Assembly (NCBI RefSeq): GCF_050574275.1
Contig: NZ_CP192260.1
Span: forward strand, 248,001-312,000
Direction of reading: 5' to 3'
DNA length: 64,000 bases
Origin: Virgibacillus_F flavescens
GTDB lineage: Bacteria; Bacillota; Bacilli; Bacillales; Amphibacillaceae
How positions within the stretch are numbered: position 1 is the first letter of the stretch; each line of letters begins with the position of its first letter. A program made the position numbers and the translations under genes. Under the pieces are notes generated by a model that searched no databases, was not told where the DNA came from, and saw only the letters and a program-made list of their open reading frames with translations. Positions 8,336 to 17,147 of the stretch are shown in pieces.

Positions 8336-8908
8336 ATGGAAGCGAATTTTTGCATGGATTGTGGTCATAAGATGGAAACACGAACGATTAAAGGAACAGA
8401 GCGAAAGGCTTGTACAGTATGTGAATTTGTATTTTGGGGTGGTTACAGTGTTGGTGTTGGGGCACTCGTTATAAAAAACGGGAAAATATTACTTGTACGC
8501 CGAGCGGAAATACCGGGTAAAGGACTTTGGACCAATCCTGGTGGCTATAGCGAGCAGATGGAACGGATAGAAGAAACTGTAATACGTGAGGTGTTCGAGG
8601 AAACAGGTGTTACTACTCAAGTGAAAGGTGTAGTCGCCCTAAGAGACCTCCCTCAAAAAGTTCATAACATTTATATTGCTTTTATGATGGAATACATAGA
8701 GGGAGATCCTGTTCCCGATGGTGTCGAAGTTGATAGAGCAGGATTCTACGACTTACGGGAAATGAAAACGATGAATGTAGATGTTTTCACCCTTTGGCTT
8801 TTCGATATTGCGTTGAACGAGAAACAAGTCGGTCTAATTGTCGATGATAATCCAATTGCGTCTCTTTCTGAAAGAAGTTTTTTCCGGACGCCATTCGATG
8901 GTGAATAA
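8336..8908 (+). CDS. Nudix hydrolase with N-terminal zinc ribbon
   Basis: A 190-residue protein. CMDCGH ... CTVC near the N-terminus forms a zinc ribbon as in the NADH-pyrophosphatase-like Nudix group. The Nudix box GGYSEQMERIEETVIREVFE plus ETG (about residues 64-86) has the Gx5Ex7REUxEExGU pattern with all metal-binding Glu present. Such enzymes hydrolyse nucleoside diphosphates linked to other groups; the actual substrate is not evident. It lies 50 bases after the response regulator but has its own leader, so co-transcription is uncertain. Confidence 0.88.
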   Translation: MEANFCMDCGHKMETRTIKGTERKACTVCEFVFWGGYSVGVGALVIKNGKILLVRRAEIPGKGLWTNPGGYSEQMERIEETVIREVFEETGVTTQVKGVVALRDLPQKVHNIYIAFMMEYIEGDPVPDGVEVDRAGFYDLREMKTMNVDVFTLWLFDIALNEKQVGLIVDDNPIASLSERSFFRTPFDGE

Positions 8909-8976
8909 TCAGTTTCAGCTGTTAACTGTAAGCAAAAAGATTTACTGTACGTACAACGACCTCATTAAATGAATGT

Positions 8977-9017
8977 AAAAAAAAGCACCGGGGAATTTTT
9001 CCAGCCGGCACCTTTTT
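8977..9017. terminator. Bidirectional terminator between Nudix gene and helD
   Basis: CCGGGGAA pairs with TTCC(AG)CCGG, with A-runs on the left and T-runs on the right, so it works on both strands. It separates two convergent genes. Confidence 0.85.
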
Positions 9018-9020
9018 GTA

Positions 9021-11309
9021 TCATATGCTAATTGCATCAAATGTTTCCTGATTTGCTTCCTCAATAAAAGTGCATGGTGATTCGAGGGAAATCATATAAA
9101 GGTCATGCATCGCTCTGGTACACGCTGTGTAGAACAGTGCGCGATCAGATTCCTGGTCATAGCGCTGATTAGACGCATCAGGAATAATTACCGCATCAAA
9201 TTCTATTCCTTTGGCCAAGTACACCGGTAAGATCACTAGCCCTTTTTCAAAGTTATAGGTTTCTTCATTTATCTGAATGATGGTGACTTTTTCTGAAAGC
9301 TCTTTGTACAGCACATCGCTTTCGTGCAATGTTTTACAGATAATTGCAATAGTCTCGTGACCTTTCCCCTGCAATTCGTGGATACTTTTCACAAGAGCAT
9401 CCGGCCTATTAAGCTGCCCCAGGTTTATCAGCTTCGGCTTGTCCCCGTCACGCTCGAACGCTTCAATCTCCGTCTTACCGGGGGCAAAGCATCTGGTGAA
9501 TTGGGTAATTTGTCTGGTTGATCGGTAACTTTTGTTCAATGTAATCCGCTCATGATTATATTCAGACTTCTCAGGTACAAGCGGGTTATCTTCAGTGGCA
9601 TACGCATAGATAGCCTGATTAATATCTCCAAGAAGTGTCATTTTTGTATACGGTGAAATATGCCGGATATATGCAAACTGAAATGCTGAATAATCCTGTG
9701 CTTCATCGATAAACAAATGGCGTACTTTTCGATTGGCATCATCGCTAAACAACCTTCCCAGAAAATACACATATGGAGTAGCGTCTTCCCAGTAAAGGTG
9801 CTTATCTCTTATGGCAGCTGCTGTTAATGAACGAATATCGTCCCAGTCTGCCGGCGTCTGCGGCGGGCTCCAATCCAAATAAAGACGCTGGTATGATACC
9901 GATACGTTAACAAAAGCAAAACGCTTCACTCGTTTTTTTATCCCGGCAAACTGACGCTTCACGACTTCTCTGCGTAAAAATTCCTCTTCAAGTTTAGGAT
10001 CTTCCTCATCCATCTGCTGCGTGGAACGGTAAGCCTGTAAATATTCTTCCTTGTCGAGCAACTCTGCTTTCTCCATTACCCAGTCTTTGTTCTTTTCATT
10101 CTTTTGCACAGTACGCAATCGCTGGAGCAGCCACTTGGCAACAGCATCCATCCGGTTGGGGATACTCGCAATTTCATTAAGTGAATAGAAGTATTCCGCT
10201 ATCTCAGCTTTAGAAATCAGCACCTCACCGTGCAAATTGATATTCCGAAACTGGAGGCCTTCATTTAAGAGTCCATTGATATACGTGTCGAGCAGTGATT
10301 TGAATTCCAAACCGGATTTGTAGTTCATGTTGCGGAGTCTAATTGGATAATCGGCCTCCTGTTGAGCTGTCAACGTGTATTCCATTTGGGAAAACGGCGA
10401 CTCAATCGTCATATTGCTTTCTACCCGCTTTTCCAAAAAATCATAAAAAGTTGACTGTTTGATGTTTTCCTCGCCCAATTCGGGCAGTACGTTTGCGACG
10501 TAGCTTGCGAAAAGCGGATTCGGTGAAAACATTAACATATTATTCGTGTTCAGTTCATTTCGAAACCGGTATAACAAATAGGCAATTCGCTGCAAAATCG
10601 CAGACGTTTTTCCGCTGCCGGCAACCCCCTGTACAATCAGAAGATTACTGCGGTCGTTTCGAATTATACGATTCTGTTCCTCCTGGATAGTTGCAACAAT
10701 ACTTTTCATGGTGGTGCTTGCATTGTTGCCAAGCGCCTGCTGGAGGAGCAAATCTCTAATAGTCAGACCCGTATCAAACATACCCTTGATCTCGCCCTGC
10801 CTAATAATGAATTGGCGCTTCAATGTCATTTCACCTGAGATGGAGCCGTCTGCTATTTCATATTGGGCCTCCCCTGGAGCATGATCATAGTATAGACTTG
10901 AGATTGGCGCGCGCCAGTCATATATCAAGAAATTTTCCTCTTCCTTATCCATAAGCGAAGCAGTACCAATATAGATTTCTTCTTTATCCTGACCAGGTGT
11001 TTCTATAAAATCAATTCTTCCAAAATAAGGGGCATCCTTCAATCGTCTGAGTGTCTTCAATTCTTTAGCGATGTTTCCGTGAACCTGCTCCCGTTCAATC
11101 AACAGTTCTGCCTGCTGTTTAATACTTGCCTGGGTTTCAATAATATCATCCAGTTCCTCCAGATTAACTGTCACATCATCCCAGAAACTTTCCCGCAGGC
11201 TGATAATTGTCTTCTTCAGTCCACTTGACTTAGAATACAACTTTTCTTCTTTCTTGTTTATTACTCCAATGACTTCATTGACACGGCTCTGTTCGGCCTC
11301 ACGACTCAT
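9021..11309 (-). CDS. helD: RNA polymerase recycling motor ATPase HelD
   Basis: A UvrD/Rep-like SF1 ATPase, 762 residues, about the usual HelD length. An N-terminal coiled coil (about 1-90) inserts into RNA polymerase in known HelD structures. Walker A is GVAGSGKTS (228-236), Walker B LFIDEAQD, and later motifs are QAIYAY, SYRSTRQI and LYTACTRAMHDL. HelD removes stalled RNA polymerase from DNA and recycles it. The ATG start follows a GGGGCTGGTGG site. It is monocistronic, with a terminator just past the stop. Confidence 0.93.
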   Translation of the reverse strand: MSREAEQSRVNEVIGVINKKEEKLYSKSSGLKKTIISLRESFWDDVTVNLEELDDIIETQASIKQQAELLIEREQVHGNIAKELKTLRRLKDAPYFGRIDFIETPGQDKEEIYIGTASLMDKEEENFLIYDWRAPISSLYYDHAPGEAQYEIADGSISGEMTLKRQFIIRQGEIKGMFDTGLTIRDLLLQQALGNNASTTMKSIVATIQEEQNRIIRNDRSNLLIVQGVAGSGKTSAILQRIAYLLYRFRNELNTNNMLMFSPNPLFASYVANVLPELGEENIKQSTFYDFLEKRVESNMTIESPFSQMEYTLTAQQEADYPIRLRNMNYKSGLEFKSLLDTYINGLLNEGLQFRNINLHGEVLISKAEIAEYFYSLNEIASIPNRMDAVAKWLLQRLRTVQKNEKNKDWVMEKAELLDKEEYLQAYRSTQQMDEEDPKLEEEFLRREVVKRQFAGIKKRVKRFAFVNVSVSYQRLYLDWSPPQTPADWDDIRSLTAAAIRDKHLYWEDATPYVYFLGRLFSDDANRKVRHLFIDEAQDYSAFQFAYIRHISPYTKMTLLGDINQAIYAYATEDNPLVPEKSEYNHERITLNKSYRSTRQITQFTRCFAPGKTEIEAFERDGDKPKLINLGQLNRPDALVKSIHELQGKGHETIAIICKTLHESDVLYKELSEKVTIIQINEETYNFEKGLVILPVYLAKGIEFDAVIIPDASNQRYDQESDRALFYTACTRAMHDLYMISLESPCTFIEEANQETFDAISI

Positions 11310-11447
11310 TCCACCAGCCCCATTCTAAATTAAAATCTTTTTGATTGACTTTATATTCATACCTTGATATAATAATATTAGGGTATTATAATATATTTTA
11401 ACAACGCAAAAGTCACCCACTTACTATACCATAGTTTGATCGCCCCC

Positions 11448-11475
11448 ACAACAGTTTCTTTTTGTTGTTTTTTTG
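11448..11475 (+). terminator. Weak candidate terminator in the helD-EamA gap
   Basis: A 6-bp stem ACAACA/TGTTGT is followed by seven T. The stem is short and AT-rich. It and the stronger hairpin at 11516 lie between two divergent genes and terminate neither, which may point to a short untranslated transcript. Confidence 0.35.
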
Positions 11476-11515
11476 TGTTCCATATTTTTTCGTTTTTGTT
11501 TAATTTATAAAGATT

Positions 11516-11555
11516 AACCCCCTTCGATAGCTTGGTTATCGAAGGGGGTTTTTAT
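11516..11555 (+). terminator. Strong terminator/attenuator hairpin upstream of EamA transporter
   Basis: A perfect 14-bp stem (AACCCCCTTCGATA/TATCGAAGGGGGTT) with a 7-base loop and T-run. It lies 160 bases upstream of the EamA start and points towards it, so it could attenuate that gene or end a small RNA. The rest of 11310-11714 shows no gene. Confidence 0.8.
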
Positions 11556-11714
11556 TTCATTGCTGAATACACCCCTCTAAAGGTGAGATAATTTAGGTTT
11601 AGTGATGAGAAATTAAAGGAAAGACCGTTAATATCTTTTTTAAATCTAAGTCACGTTAGGTTTCTGATAGATTTATAAACACTCGTACGGTTACTTACTT
11701 TGAGGAGGCACACA

Positions 11715-12584
11715 ATGAAATTTGCAAGTGTAGGATTAGTTATGCTAGCCGCTATATGCTGGGGCATAAGTGGTGGAATTGCCGAAATTTTAATGAACAA
11801 GGGCTGGGATCCTATTGTGATTTCACTTTATCGAGGGGCAGTTGGATTCATATGTTTTTTCGTGTGGTTTCTCTTTCGCTTCAGGCAAAATTGGATTTTC
11901 TCGACTCGTTTCTATATATGGTCACTATTGGCAGGCATAGGGGTTGCTGGAAATTTCACTTTTTATTTTCTCAGCATTGAAGCATCAAGTATTGCTGTAG
12001 CCGCTACTTTAATGTATACCGCACCAGTTTTCGTGCTTTTAATCTCTTTTATATTAAGAATAGAACGTTCAACTTGGTTTAAATGGGTATGCATATTTGG
12101 TGTACTAATAGGGATTATTCTCCTTACAGGCGCCTACAATACCAACTCTATTTCAATAAGCTTGCTTGGAGCAGCAGCTGGGCTTGGTGCTGGTCTTTCC
12201 TATGCTTTGTTTATATTCGGGTTTAAAAGGGCATCTTCTATTGGAAAGCCACAGACAACGTTAACCGTCGCCTTTTTTGCATTTTGTCTCATCCTTTTGT
12301 TTCTTGCTGACAAGGGTGAAGCAGCTGCTGTGGTAATGTCAAGCGACATAGGATGGTTCCTTCTATTAGGTATTATAGGTGCTGGAATTTCATTTATATT
12401 TTATGTGATTGGTATACGACTTACTGCTCCCACAACCGCTTCAATGGTCGCAATGGTAGAGCCAGTGACAGCTTCATTATTTGGAGTGCTGCTTCTCGGA
12501 GATCATTTGACTATCATTCAGCTTCTAGGAATGGCGCTCATCTTAGCTACGGTTACTGTGCTTAGTGTCAAGAAGTCCGGCTGA
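11715..12584 (+). CDS. EamA-family (drug/metabolite superfamily) transporter
   Basis: An inner-membrane carrier of about 289 residues with ten hydrophobic segments arranged as two EamA repeats (GISGGIAEILMNKGWDPIVI in the first, GAAAGLGAGLSYALFIFGFK in the second). The substrate is unknown; relatives export amino acids or metabolites. ATG 11715 is chosen since GAGGAGG at 11702-11708 is correctly spaced and overlaps the earlier TTG. A terminator hairpin follows immediately. A possible attenuator precedes it. Confidence 0.87.
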   Translation: MKFASVGLVMLAAICWGISGGIAEILMNKGWDPIVISLYRGAVGFICFFVWFLFRFRQNWIFSTRFYIWSLLAGIGVAGNFTFYFLSIEASSIAVAATLMYTAPVFVLLISFILRIERSTWFKWVCIFGVLIGIILLTGAYNTNSISISLLGAAAGLGAGLSYALFIFGFKRASSIGKPQTTLTVAFFAFCLILLFLADKGEAAAVVMSSDIGWFLLLGIIGAGISFIFYVIGIRLTAPTTASMVAMVEPVTASLFGVLLLGDHLTIIQLLGMALILATVTVLSVKKSG

Positions 12585-12585
12585 G

Positions 12586-12627
12586 AAGAAAAGCATTTTT
12601 CATTAACAGATGAAAAGTGCTTTTCTT
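12586..12627. terminator. Terminator after EamA gene
   Basis: AGAAAAGCATTTTTCAT pairs with ATGAAAAGTGCTTTTCT around a 6-base loop, with T-rich flanks on both strands. It may also serve the convergent glycosyltransferase gene. Confidence 0.85.
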
Positions 12628-12664
12628 TGTAAACTAGCTTATAAAAGGTCATCTTGAAAAAAGA

Positions 12665-14290
12665 TTACACAAATAAAGTTGTTGGTGTGGCGTTGAACTG
12701 TTTGAGTGATTTATAGTCAAATTTCTTTAAAAAACTATATACATGCTGAAAGTTTTCATCGGTAGTTGTTTCAATATATAAAAGAGGTTTGAACTTTTTT
12801 AAAGTGTTAACTGCTCCATGTAATACGTCCATCTCCATTCCTTCTACATCAATTTTTAATGCATCTACTCTCTTCAATTCACTGAACAAATTATCGATCG
12901 TCTCTATCACTATTTCACCATCCTTGTCTGCTTTTAATTGGTTCATCCCCATGTTATCTTCTGAACTGCTGACTATCGAGCCTTTACCGATTTCTTTTCC
13001 GATCCCATGATTGAGTAAAGTTGCTTTACTCTCCAATCCATTTAATTGAATATTTTTTTCTAATAAAACAAACGCCTCACGATTGGGTTCTATAGAAAAA
13101 ACTCTAGCTTGACAATGCTGCGCAAAAAACGTGGAATGATTTCCAATATATGCGCCCACATCAATTATAACGCTATTTTCTGGGATCCTCTTTTTTATAT
13201 CCATTAACATAGACTCTTCATAGAAAACCTGATGATTTGCAACAATTCCTTGAATATGATCTTTGATGTTGGGGAGTAAAAACTTGGTTTGCTTTCCATT
13301 ACAATAAATGGTGTAGATGTTTTTTTGAGCTATCTCCTCGTCTAACAAGTTTTGAACTTTAGAAATTTGAGCCGTAAACTCAAAATTGTTTTCCACAAAT
13401 CTTCTATAATTTAATGAGTTATAACTTTTCTGTTTAATCATACTCCTCAAATCATCTATAGAGCTCCAGATAAATTCTTCTGGATAGATGGTTTCTGCAC
13501 CAACAAAATTATGAATTAATGGCTTAATCCCTTTTGCCATAGACTCCATTATCGATAAATGCTGGCTCTCCAGTAAGCTTGAACTAAGAATGTAATGTTT
13601 GTCTTCCAGCCATTTATTGATGTCTGACTGCCAGCCCTCAATGCTAACGTTTTCTTCAAGTCCAAGTTTTTCTATCATCTGATTAAAATAAAGCTTATAT
13701 CTTGGTTCTTGAAAGCTTCCTGCAATAAATAATTTAAAGTTGGTATTCTTTTTATAAATAGCATGGAAGGCGTGAAGTAAAAGCATCGGGCCTTTTTTAA
13801 AGTTCAAGTAACCTACGTGAGCGATATTATAACCTTTCTTTCTTTCTTTAAAATCGAAGTCATTTATTTTTATACCATTTGGAATTACTACAGTCTGGTC
13901 TCTAACAAGTTCTGGAGTTTCTGCTAATGCGTATTCTCTGATATGATCTGAAACAAATACTGCCTTATCGACTGATTTCCAATTCACACTCTTCAAGTAA
14001 CTAGTAAAGACTTCGTAGCTATGAATTCGACAAATTATTTTTTTGTGTTTAGCTAAAGCAGTCTTACTCCCGTAAACCATCAGTTCATCACACCATTCAA
14101 ACCAGCACACATCAGCGTCATTCATATAAATATCAATATTTTTCATGTTCGTTGTGACATAAATTATTTTGACAATATAGCTGCTCGATAAAGTGCTTGC
14201 GATATCTTTCACGAAAGCATCAAGACCAGGTTTAACAAAGATTATAAGTTTAGGAATATTATTACTATCCATCGGTTCAATCACATCCAT
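12665..14290 (-). CDS. Fused family-4 glycosyltransferase and FkbM-type methyltransferase
   Basis: A 541-residue two-domain protein. Residues about 10-325 are a GT-B glycosyltransferase (group 1) with IPNGI (136-140), the domain linker GYLNFKKGP and the nucleotide-sugar motif SLLESQHLSIMESMAKG (238-254). Residues about 340-541 are an FkbM-family SAM-dependent methyltransferase with motif I IIDVGAYIGN (375-384), SIEPN, and LKIDVEGME. It would add a sugar and O-methylate a glycan. It lies 62 bases after a GT2 gene on the same strand. The SD is weak, so translation may depend on the upstream gene. Likely acceptors are the collagen-like proteins of this island (inference). Confidence 0.85.
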   Translation of the reverse strand: MDVIEPMDSNNIPKLIIFVKPGLDAFVKDIASTLSSSYIVKIIYVTTNMKNIDIYMNDADVCWFEWCDELMVYGSKTALAKHKKIICRIHSYEVFTSYLKSVNWKSVDKAVFVSDHIREYALAETPELVRDQTVVIPNGIKINDFDFKERKKGYNIAHVGYLNFKKGPMLLLHAFHAIYKKNTNFKLFIAGSFQEPRYKLYFNQMIEKLGLEENVSIEGWQSDINKWLEDKHYILSSSLLESQHLSIMESMAKGIKPLIHNFVGAETIYPEEFIWSSIDDLRSMIKQKSYNSLNYRRFVENNFEFTAQISKVQNLLDEEIAQKNIYTIYCNGKQTKFLLPNIKDHIQGIVANHQVFYEESMLMDIKKRIPENSVIIDVGAYIGNHSTFFAQHCQARVFSIEPNREAFVLLEKNIQLNGLESKATLLNHGIGKEIGKGSIVSSSEDNMGMNQLKADKDGEIVIETIDNLFSELKRVDALKIDVEGMEMDVLHGAVNTLKKFKPLLYIETTTDENFQHVYSFLKKFDYKSLKQFNATPTTLFV

Positions 14291-14352
14291 TCATTATATA
14301 GCAATATCATTTCTACAGTTGAAATCTCTCCCTGCAAATAATACTTGTTTTT

Positions 14353-15471
14353 CTATTCTGCTGAAAATTCATCCATCGGCTCCTCTGGCGGATCGTTCAG
14401 CCCTAATTTATTCTCGAGTAATTCCTTATTGAAGAGCACCCTTTTATCCTGAGGGCGAAAGGATCTAGCTAATTCATTATGTTCGTATGATTTTTGGAAA
14501 TCAGAAAGGTTATAATAACAAACGCATAATTGCAAATGAGGATACCACGTGGAATAAGCAGGATAAGTAAAGCTCCATTTATTAGGGTCATCTTCAATAG
14601 AAGTTGCTAATTCATACCAATAAATTGCAGACTTATATTCTTTTTTCCTCTGAAAATGATAGCCAACCCTGCTGCACATTTCGGGTCGAGGAGTTTTGGA
14701 AAAACGTAAGGACTCAAATAAAGATGCGAGTTCTTTTTCTTGCTTTTCTAAAAATCGAAAGCAGTCTGCACGATTGATGCAAGCGTACACTTTGTCTTCA
14801 ACCCAGCCTTCTTTGCATTCAATGTTTTTCGTATAACTTTCAATTGCCTTTTCATGATGACCGTTTTCTCTGAGCTCGTTTCCATAATAAAAGTGATCTC
14901 GAGGACTAAAAATATCGGCTCTTTCTATCTTCTCCTCATAAATAGATAGATTTCGTCCAACCGCATGCTTTAATTTTTTGTGTGTAACCGCAACATCGGA
15001 ATTAATGATGTGACCATATACATTCAAGTAGTTGTGCACATCCCCGCCCCACTGGAAATTTTTACTCGTTTTGACTAACCGGTTTCTCCGATACTGAAGT
15101 GTGACATTACCGAATTCATCCGTTCCTGCGTTGTAATACATCGAGACCGAATCGACCGCTGGGTCAAGTTCATCCTTTAATTGTTTGAACTTCTCCCGGT
15201 CCTCATCCAATATGACATCATCAGCATCCAAATAAAGAATATATTCCTTGGTCGCATGCTTGAAGGATTCATTCCTTGCATCTGTAAATCTCCCCGTCCA
15301 CTCAAAGAAAAAAACACGATCTGTATATTCTTTGGCAATCTCAACAGTACGATCATCAGATCCTGTATCCACAATATTGATTTCATCCACTAGATCCTTA
15401 ACAGAGTCCAGGCATCGAGCTAAAACCTCTTCTTCATTTTTCACAATCATGCAAAGGCTGACCGTAACCAT
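14353..15471 (-). CDS. Family-2 glycosyltransferase with C-terminal TPR-like repeats
   Basis: A 372-residue protein starting with the GT2 fold SLCMIVKNEEEVLARCLDSV, nucleotide-binding IVDTGSDDRT, and the DXD-type motif YLDADD (80-85). The C-terminal part (about 170-355) is helical repeats of the TPR kind (NGHHEKAIESYTKNIE, KKEYKSAIYWYELA, LSDFQKSYEHNELA). This architecture occurs in protein glycosyltransferases including SunS-like enzymes and genes beside collagen-like spore glycoproteins. The ATG start has a GGAGAG site. It begins the two-gene transferase operon. Confidence 0.87.
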   Translation of the reverse strand: MVTVSLCMIVKNEEEVLARCLDSVKDLVDEINIVDTGSDDRTVEIAKEYTDRVFFFEWTGRFTDARNESFKHATKEYILYLDADDVILDEDREKFKQLKDELDPAVDSVSMYYNAGTDEFGNVTLQYRRNRLVKTSKNFQWGGDVHNYLNVYGHIINSDVAVTHKKLKHAVGRNLSIYEEKIERADIFSPRDHFYYGNELRENGHHEKAIESYTKNIECKEGWVEDKVYACINRADCFRFLEKQEKELASLFESLRFSKTPRPEMCSRVGYHFQRKKEYKSAIYWYELATSIEDDPNKWSFTYPAYSTWYPHLQLCVCYYNLSDFQKSYEHNELARSFRPQDKRVLFNKELLENKLGLNDPPEEPMDEFSAE

Positions 15472-15589
15472 CCCATCTCTCCTTTGTAAATAGTAGAATG
15501 AGTTAATTTAATCACTTAATATTTGTATGAAACAAAAATCACACATAGACCATTTTAATTGAAGCAGGTATTGTTCAGTATTATTTTTT

Positions 15590-15659
15590 GAAAATGGCAC
15601 TTCGCCAACCTCAAGAGCGAAATTGTTTGTATTTGTTCAGTAAGAAAGTATTACCTGCC
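15590..15659 (+). repeat. Dispersed repeat family 2, copy e (degenerate)
   Basis: CTTCGCCAA ... AGCGAAA ... TTGTTCAGTAAGAAAG follows the layout of the other family-2 copies but with many changes. It lies in the 15472-15861 gap, which otherwise holds only the terminator at 15719. Confidence 0.5.
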
Positions 15660-15718
15660 AATAGGACATTATTTTAATCCTGATGAAAGGCCATAAGGCT
15701 GAATCCATTCGGTTAAGA

Positions 15719-15768
15719 AGAAAAAATCGGCTGTTTGGAGCAAAAATTACCAAACAGCCGATTTTTAA
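15719..15768 (-). terminator. Terminator of the surface-protein gene at 15862
   Basis: A perfect 17-bp inverted repeat (AAAAATCGGCTGTTTGG and its complement) with an 11-base loop and a T-run on either strand. It separates the surface-protein genes from the two glycosyltransferases. Confidence 0.92.
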
Positions 15769-15861
15769 TTATACTATTTCTATATAGAATCATTTCTTTC
15801 TTACAGCAGCTTCCAGATAAGAGTTTTTATTTTTAAGAACATGAAAATTTAATACCGTGCA

Positions 15862-17058
15862 TTACCACTCTTCTGTAACTCTAAATACCGATGAGACCAA
15901 ACTACTCATTCCAAATGAACCTATTACTAAAGAAACCGTTTGATCATCTGGTAACTCAAAATCCAAAAGATTAGCGCTAGCTAATTCCCTATCCGCCCCC
16001 ATGCCACTCGCTGCTACTCCTTGAAAAACCACTTCACCACCTGTAATTGTAGTTGCAGTACTATTAACCATTAAAGCTGTTTCATTCAGCGGAATATTTG
16101 TAGTTGCAGTCGGAAAATTAACAAATGCTGTATTCAATGTTCCTCCCACTATTATCTGAAAAAACACATCTTCACTCGTGACAATATCAACACCTTCTAA
16201 AGTAACACTTACTGAATTAGGTCTAGCTGAACCGACAGGAAAAACTGCTTTTCTCTGAAATGAAATCATCGGTAATCCCGTTGTATTTACTGACGCCGTT
16301 CTTCTTTCCGATGTTATTCGAAAAGCAGGATCAAATTTTCCGATGATACTGTATTGTCTCCCTCCCACAAATATATTTTTGGCCGCGGTGAGCCCACTAT
16401 TTACTATTTGGGCTCGCAAAGGTAAGTTTGGATCTGCAAAACTTGTTTCATTCGATGGACGATATCGGTGAACAGTGAAAACCTCTTGAGCTAAGTTCGC
16501 AGGGTTTTGAAGCACAATATTAAATTCAACAACCCCATATCCATACCACGTAAAGTTAATTTGAAAAATATTGCCTAAAGATAAATCAAGAGATAGTCCA
16601 CTTGGTCCAGTACCATCCAGAGAATCAACATTCCATGAAGCTTGCGGGATAATTAAATCAGAGCCTGATCTTCTAATAGCAACGAAAATGCCATCTGTTA
16701 CGTTTTGTCCGTAATATGCGCCGTTTTCGTCATCAAACAACCCCCATCGAAACACTTGATCAGTTGCTGCTGGTTCAGGAATACGCACACCTATTCCCGC
16801 TTGACCTGCAAACCCGGGCATATATCGCCCTCTTTCTGCACTATCAAGTGTTGCAGAATCATTTGCTCCAGTAGTAACACTTAGTTGATATTCGACAGTA
16901 GTGTTCGTAACTGTTCCACTCCCTGCCGTTTCCACAATATCTCGGAGATCTGATAAACCATACACAGACTTTAACTCAATTACAGGTGTTCTTTGCGCCA
17001 CCCTTAACTCATTAAATTGTGAACTGACATTGGGTCCTATATTTTCAATGATTGTCAT
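15862..17058 (-). CDS. Stand-alone copy of the collagen-protein C-terminal domain (surface protein)
   Basis: A 398-residue protein of unknown function that aligns end to end with the last 395 residues of the collagen-like protein encoded just upstream: both share SSQFNEL ... RTPV.EL.SVYGLSDLRD, RWGLFDD.NGA, WYGYGVVEFN, ARPNSVSV.LEG and a FRVTEEW end. It has no signal peptide, collagen repeat or membrane segment, which suits a spore-surface or phage-fibre-like globular domain. The ATG start follows a run of nine G acting as SD. It is 89 bases after the collagen gene and precedes a strong terminator, so the two are probably co-transcribed. Confidence 0.75.
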   Translation of the reverse strand: MTIIENIGPNVSSQFNELRVAQRTPVIELKSVYGLSDLRDIVETAGSGTVTNTTVEYQLSVTTGANDSATLDSAERGRYMPGFAGQAGIGVRIPEPAATDQVFRWGLFDDENGAYYGQNVTDGIFVAIRRSGSDLIIPQASWNVDSLDGTGPSGLSLDLSLGNIFQINFTWYGYGVVEFNIVLQNPANLAQEVFTVHRYRPSNETSFADPNLPLRAQIVNSGLTAAKNIFVGGRQYSIIGKFDPAFRITSERRTASVNTTGLPMISFQRKAVFPVGSARPNSVSVTLEGVDIVTSEDVFFQIIVGGTLNTAFVNFPTATTNIPLNETALMVNSTATTITGGEVVFQGVAASGMGADRELASANLLDFELPDDQTVSLVIGSFGMSSLVSSVFRVTEEW

Positions 17059-17063
17059 TTATT

Positions 17064-17072
17064 CCCCCCCCC
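17064..17072 (-). promoter_or_regulatory. Nine-G homopolymer forming the ribosome-binding site
   Basis: The SD region of the 398-residue surface protein is a G9 run on the minus strand, followed by AATAA and the ATG. Slippage would change the SD length or spacing. Confidence 0.6.
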
Positions 17073-17147
17073 TTTCTATTTTAAAAATAATAACGAATTA
17101 TTCAATTAATGAAATAGGTGTGATCGAAGAAAGACCACACCCCCTTA

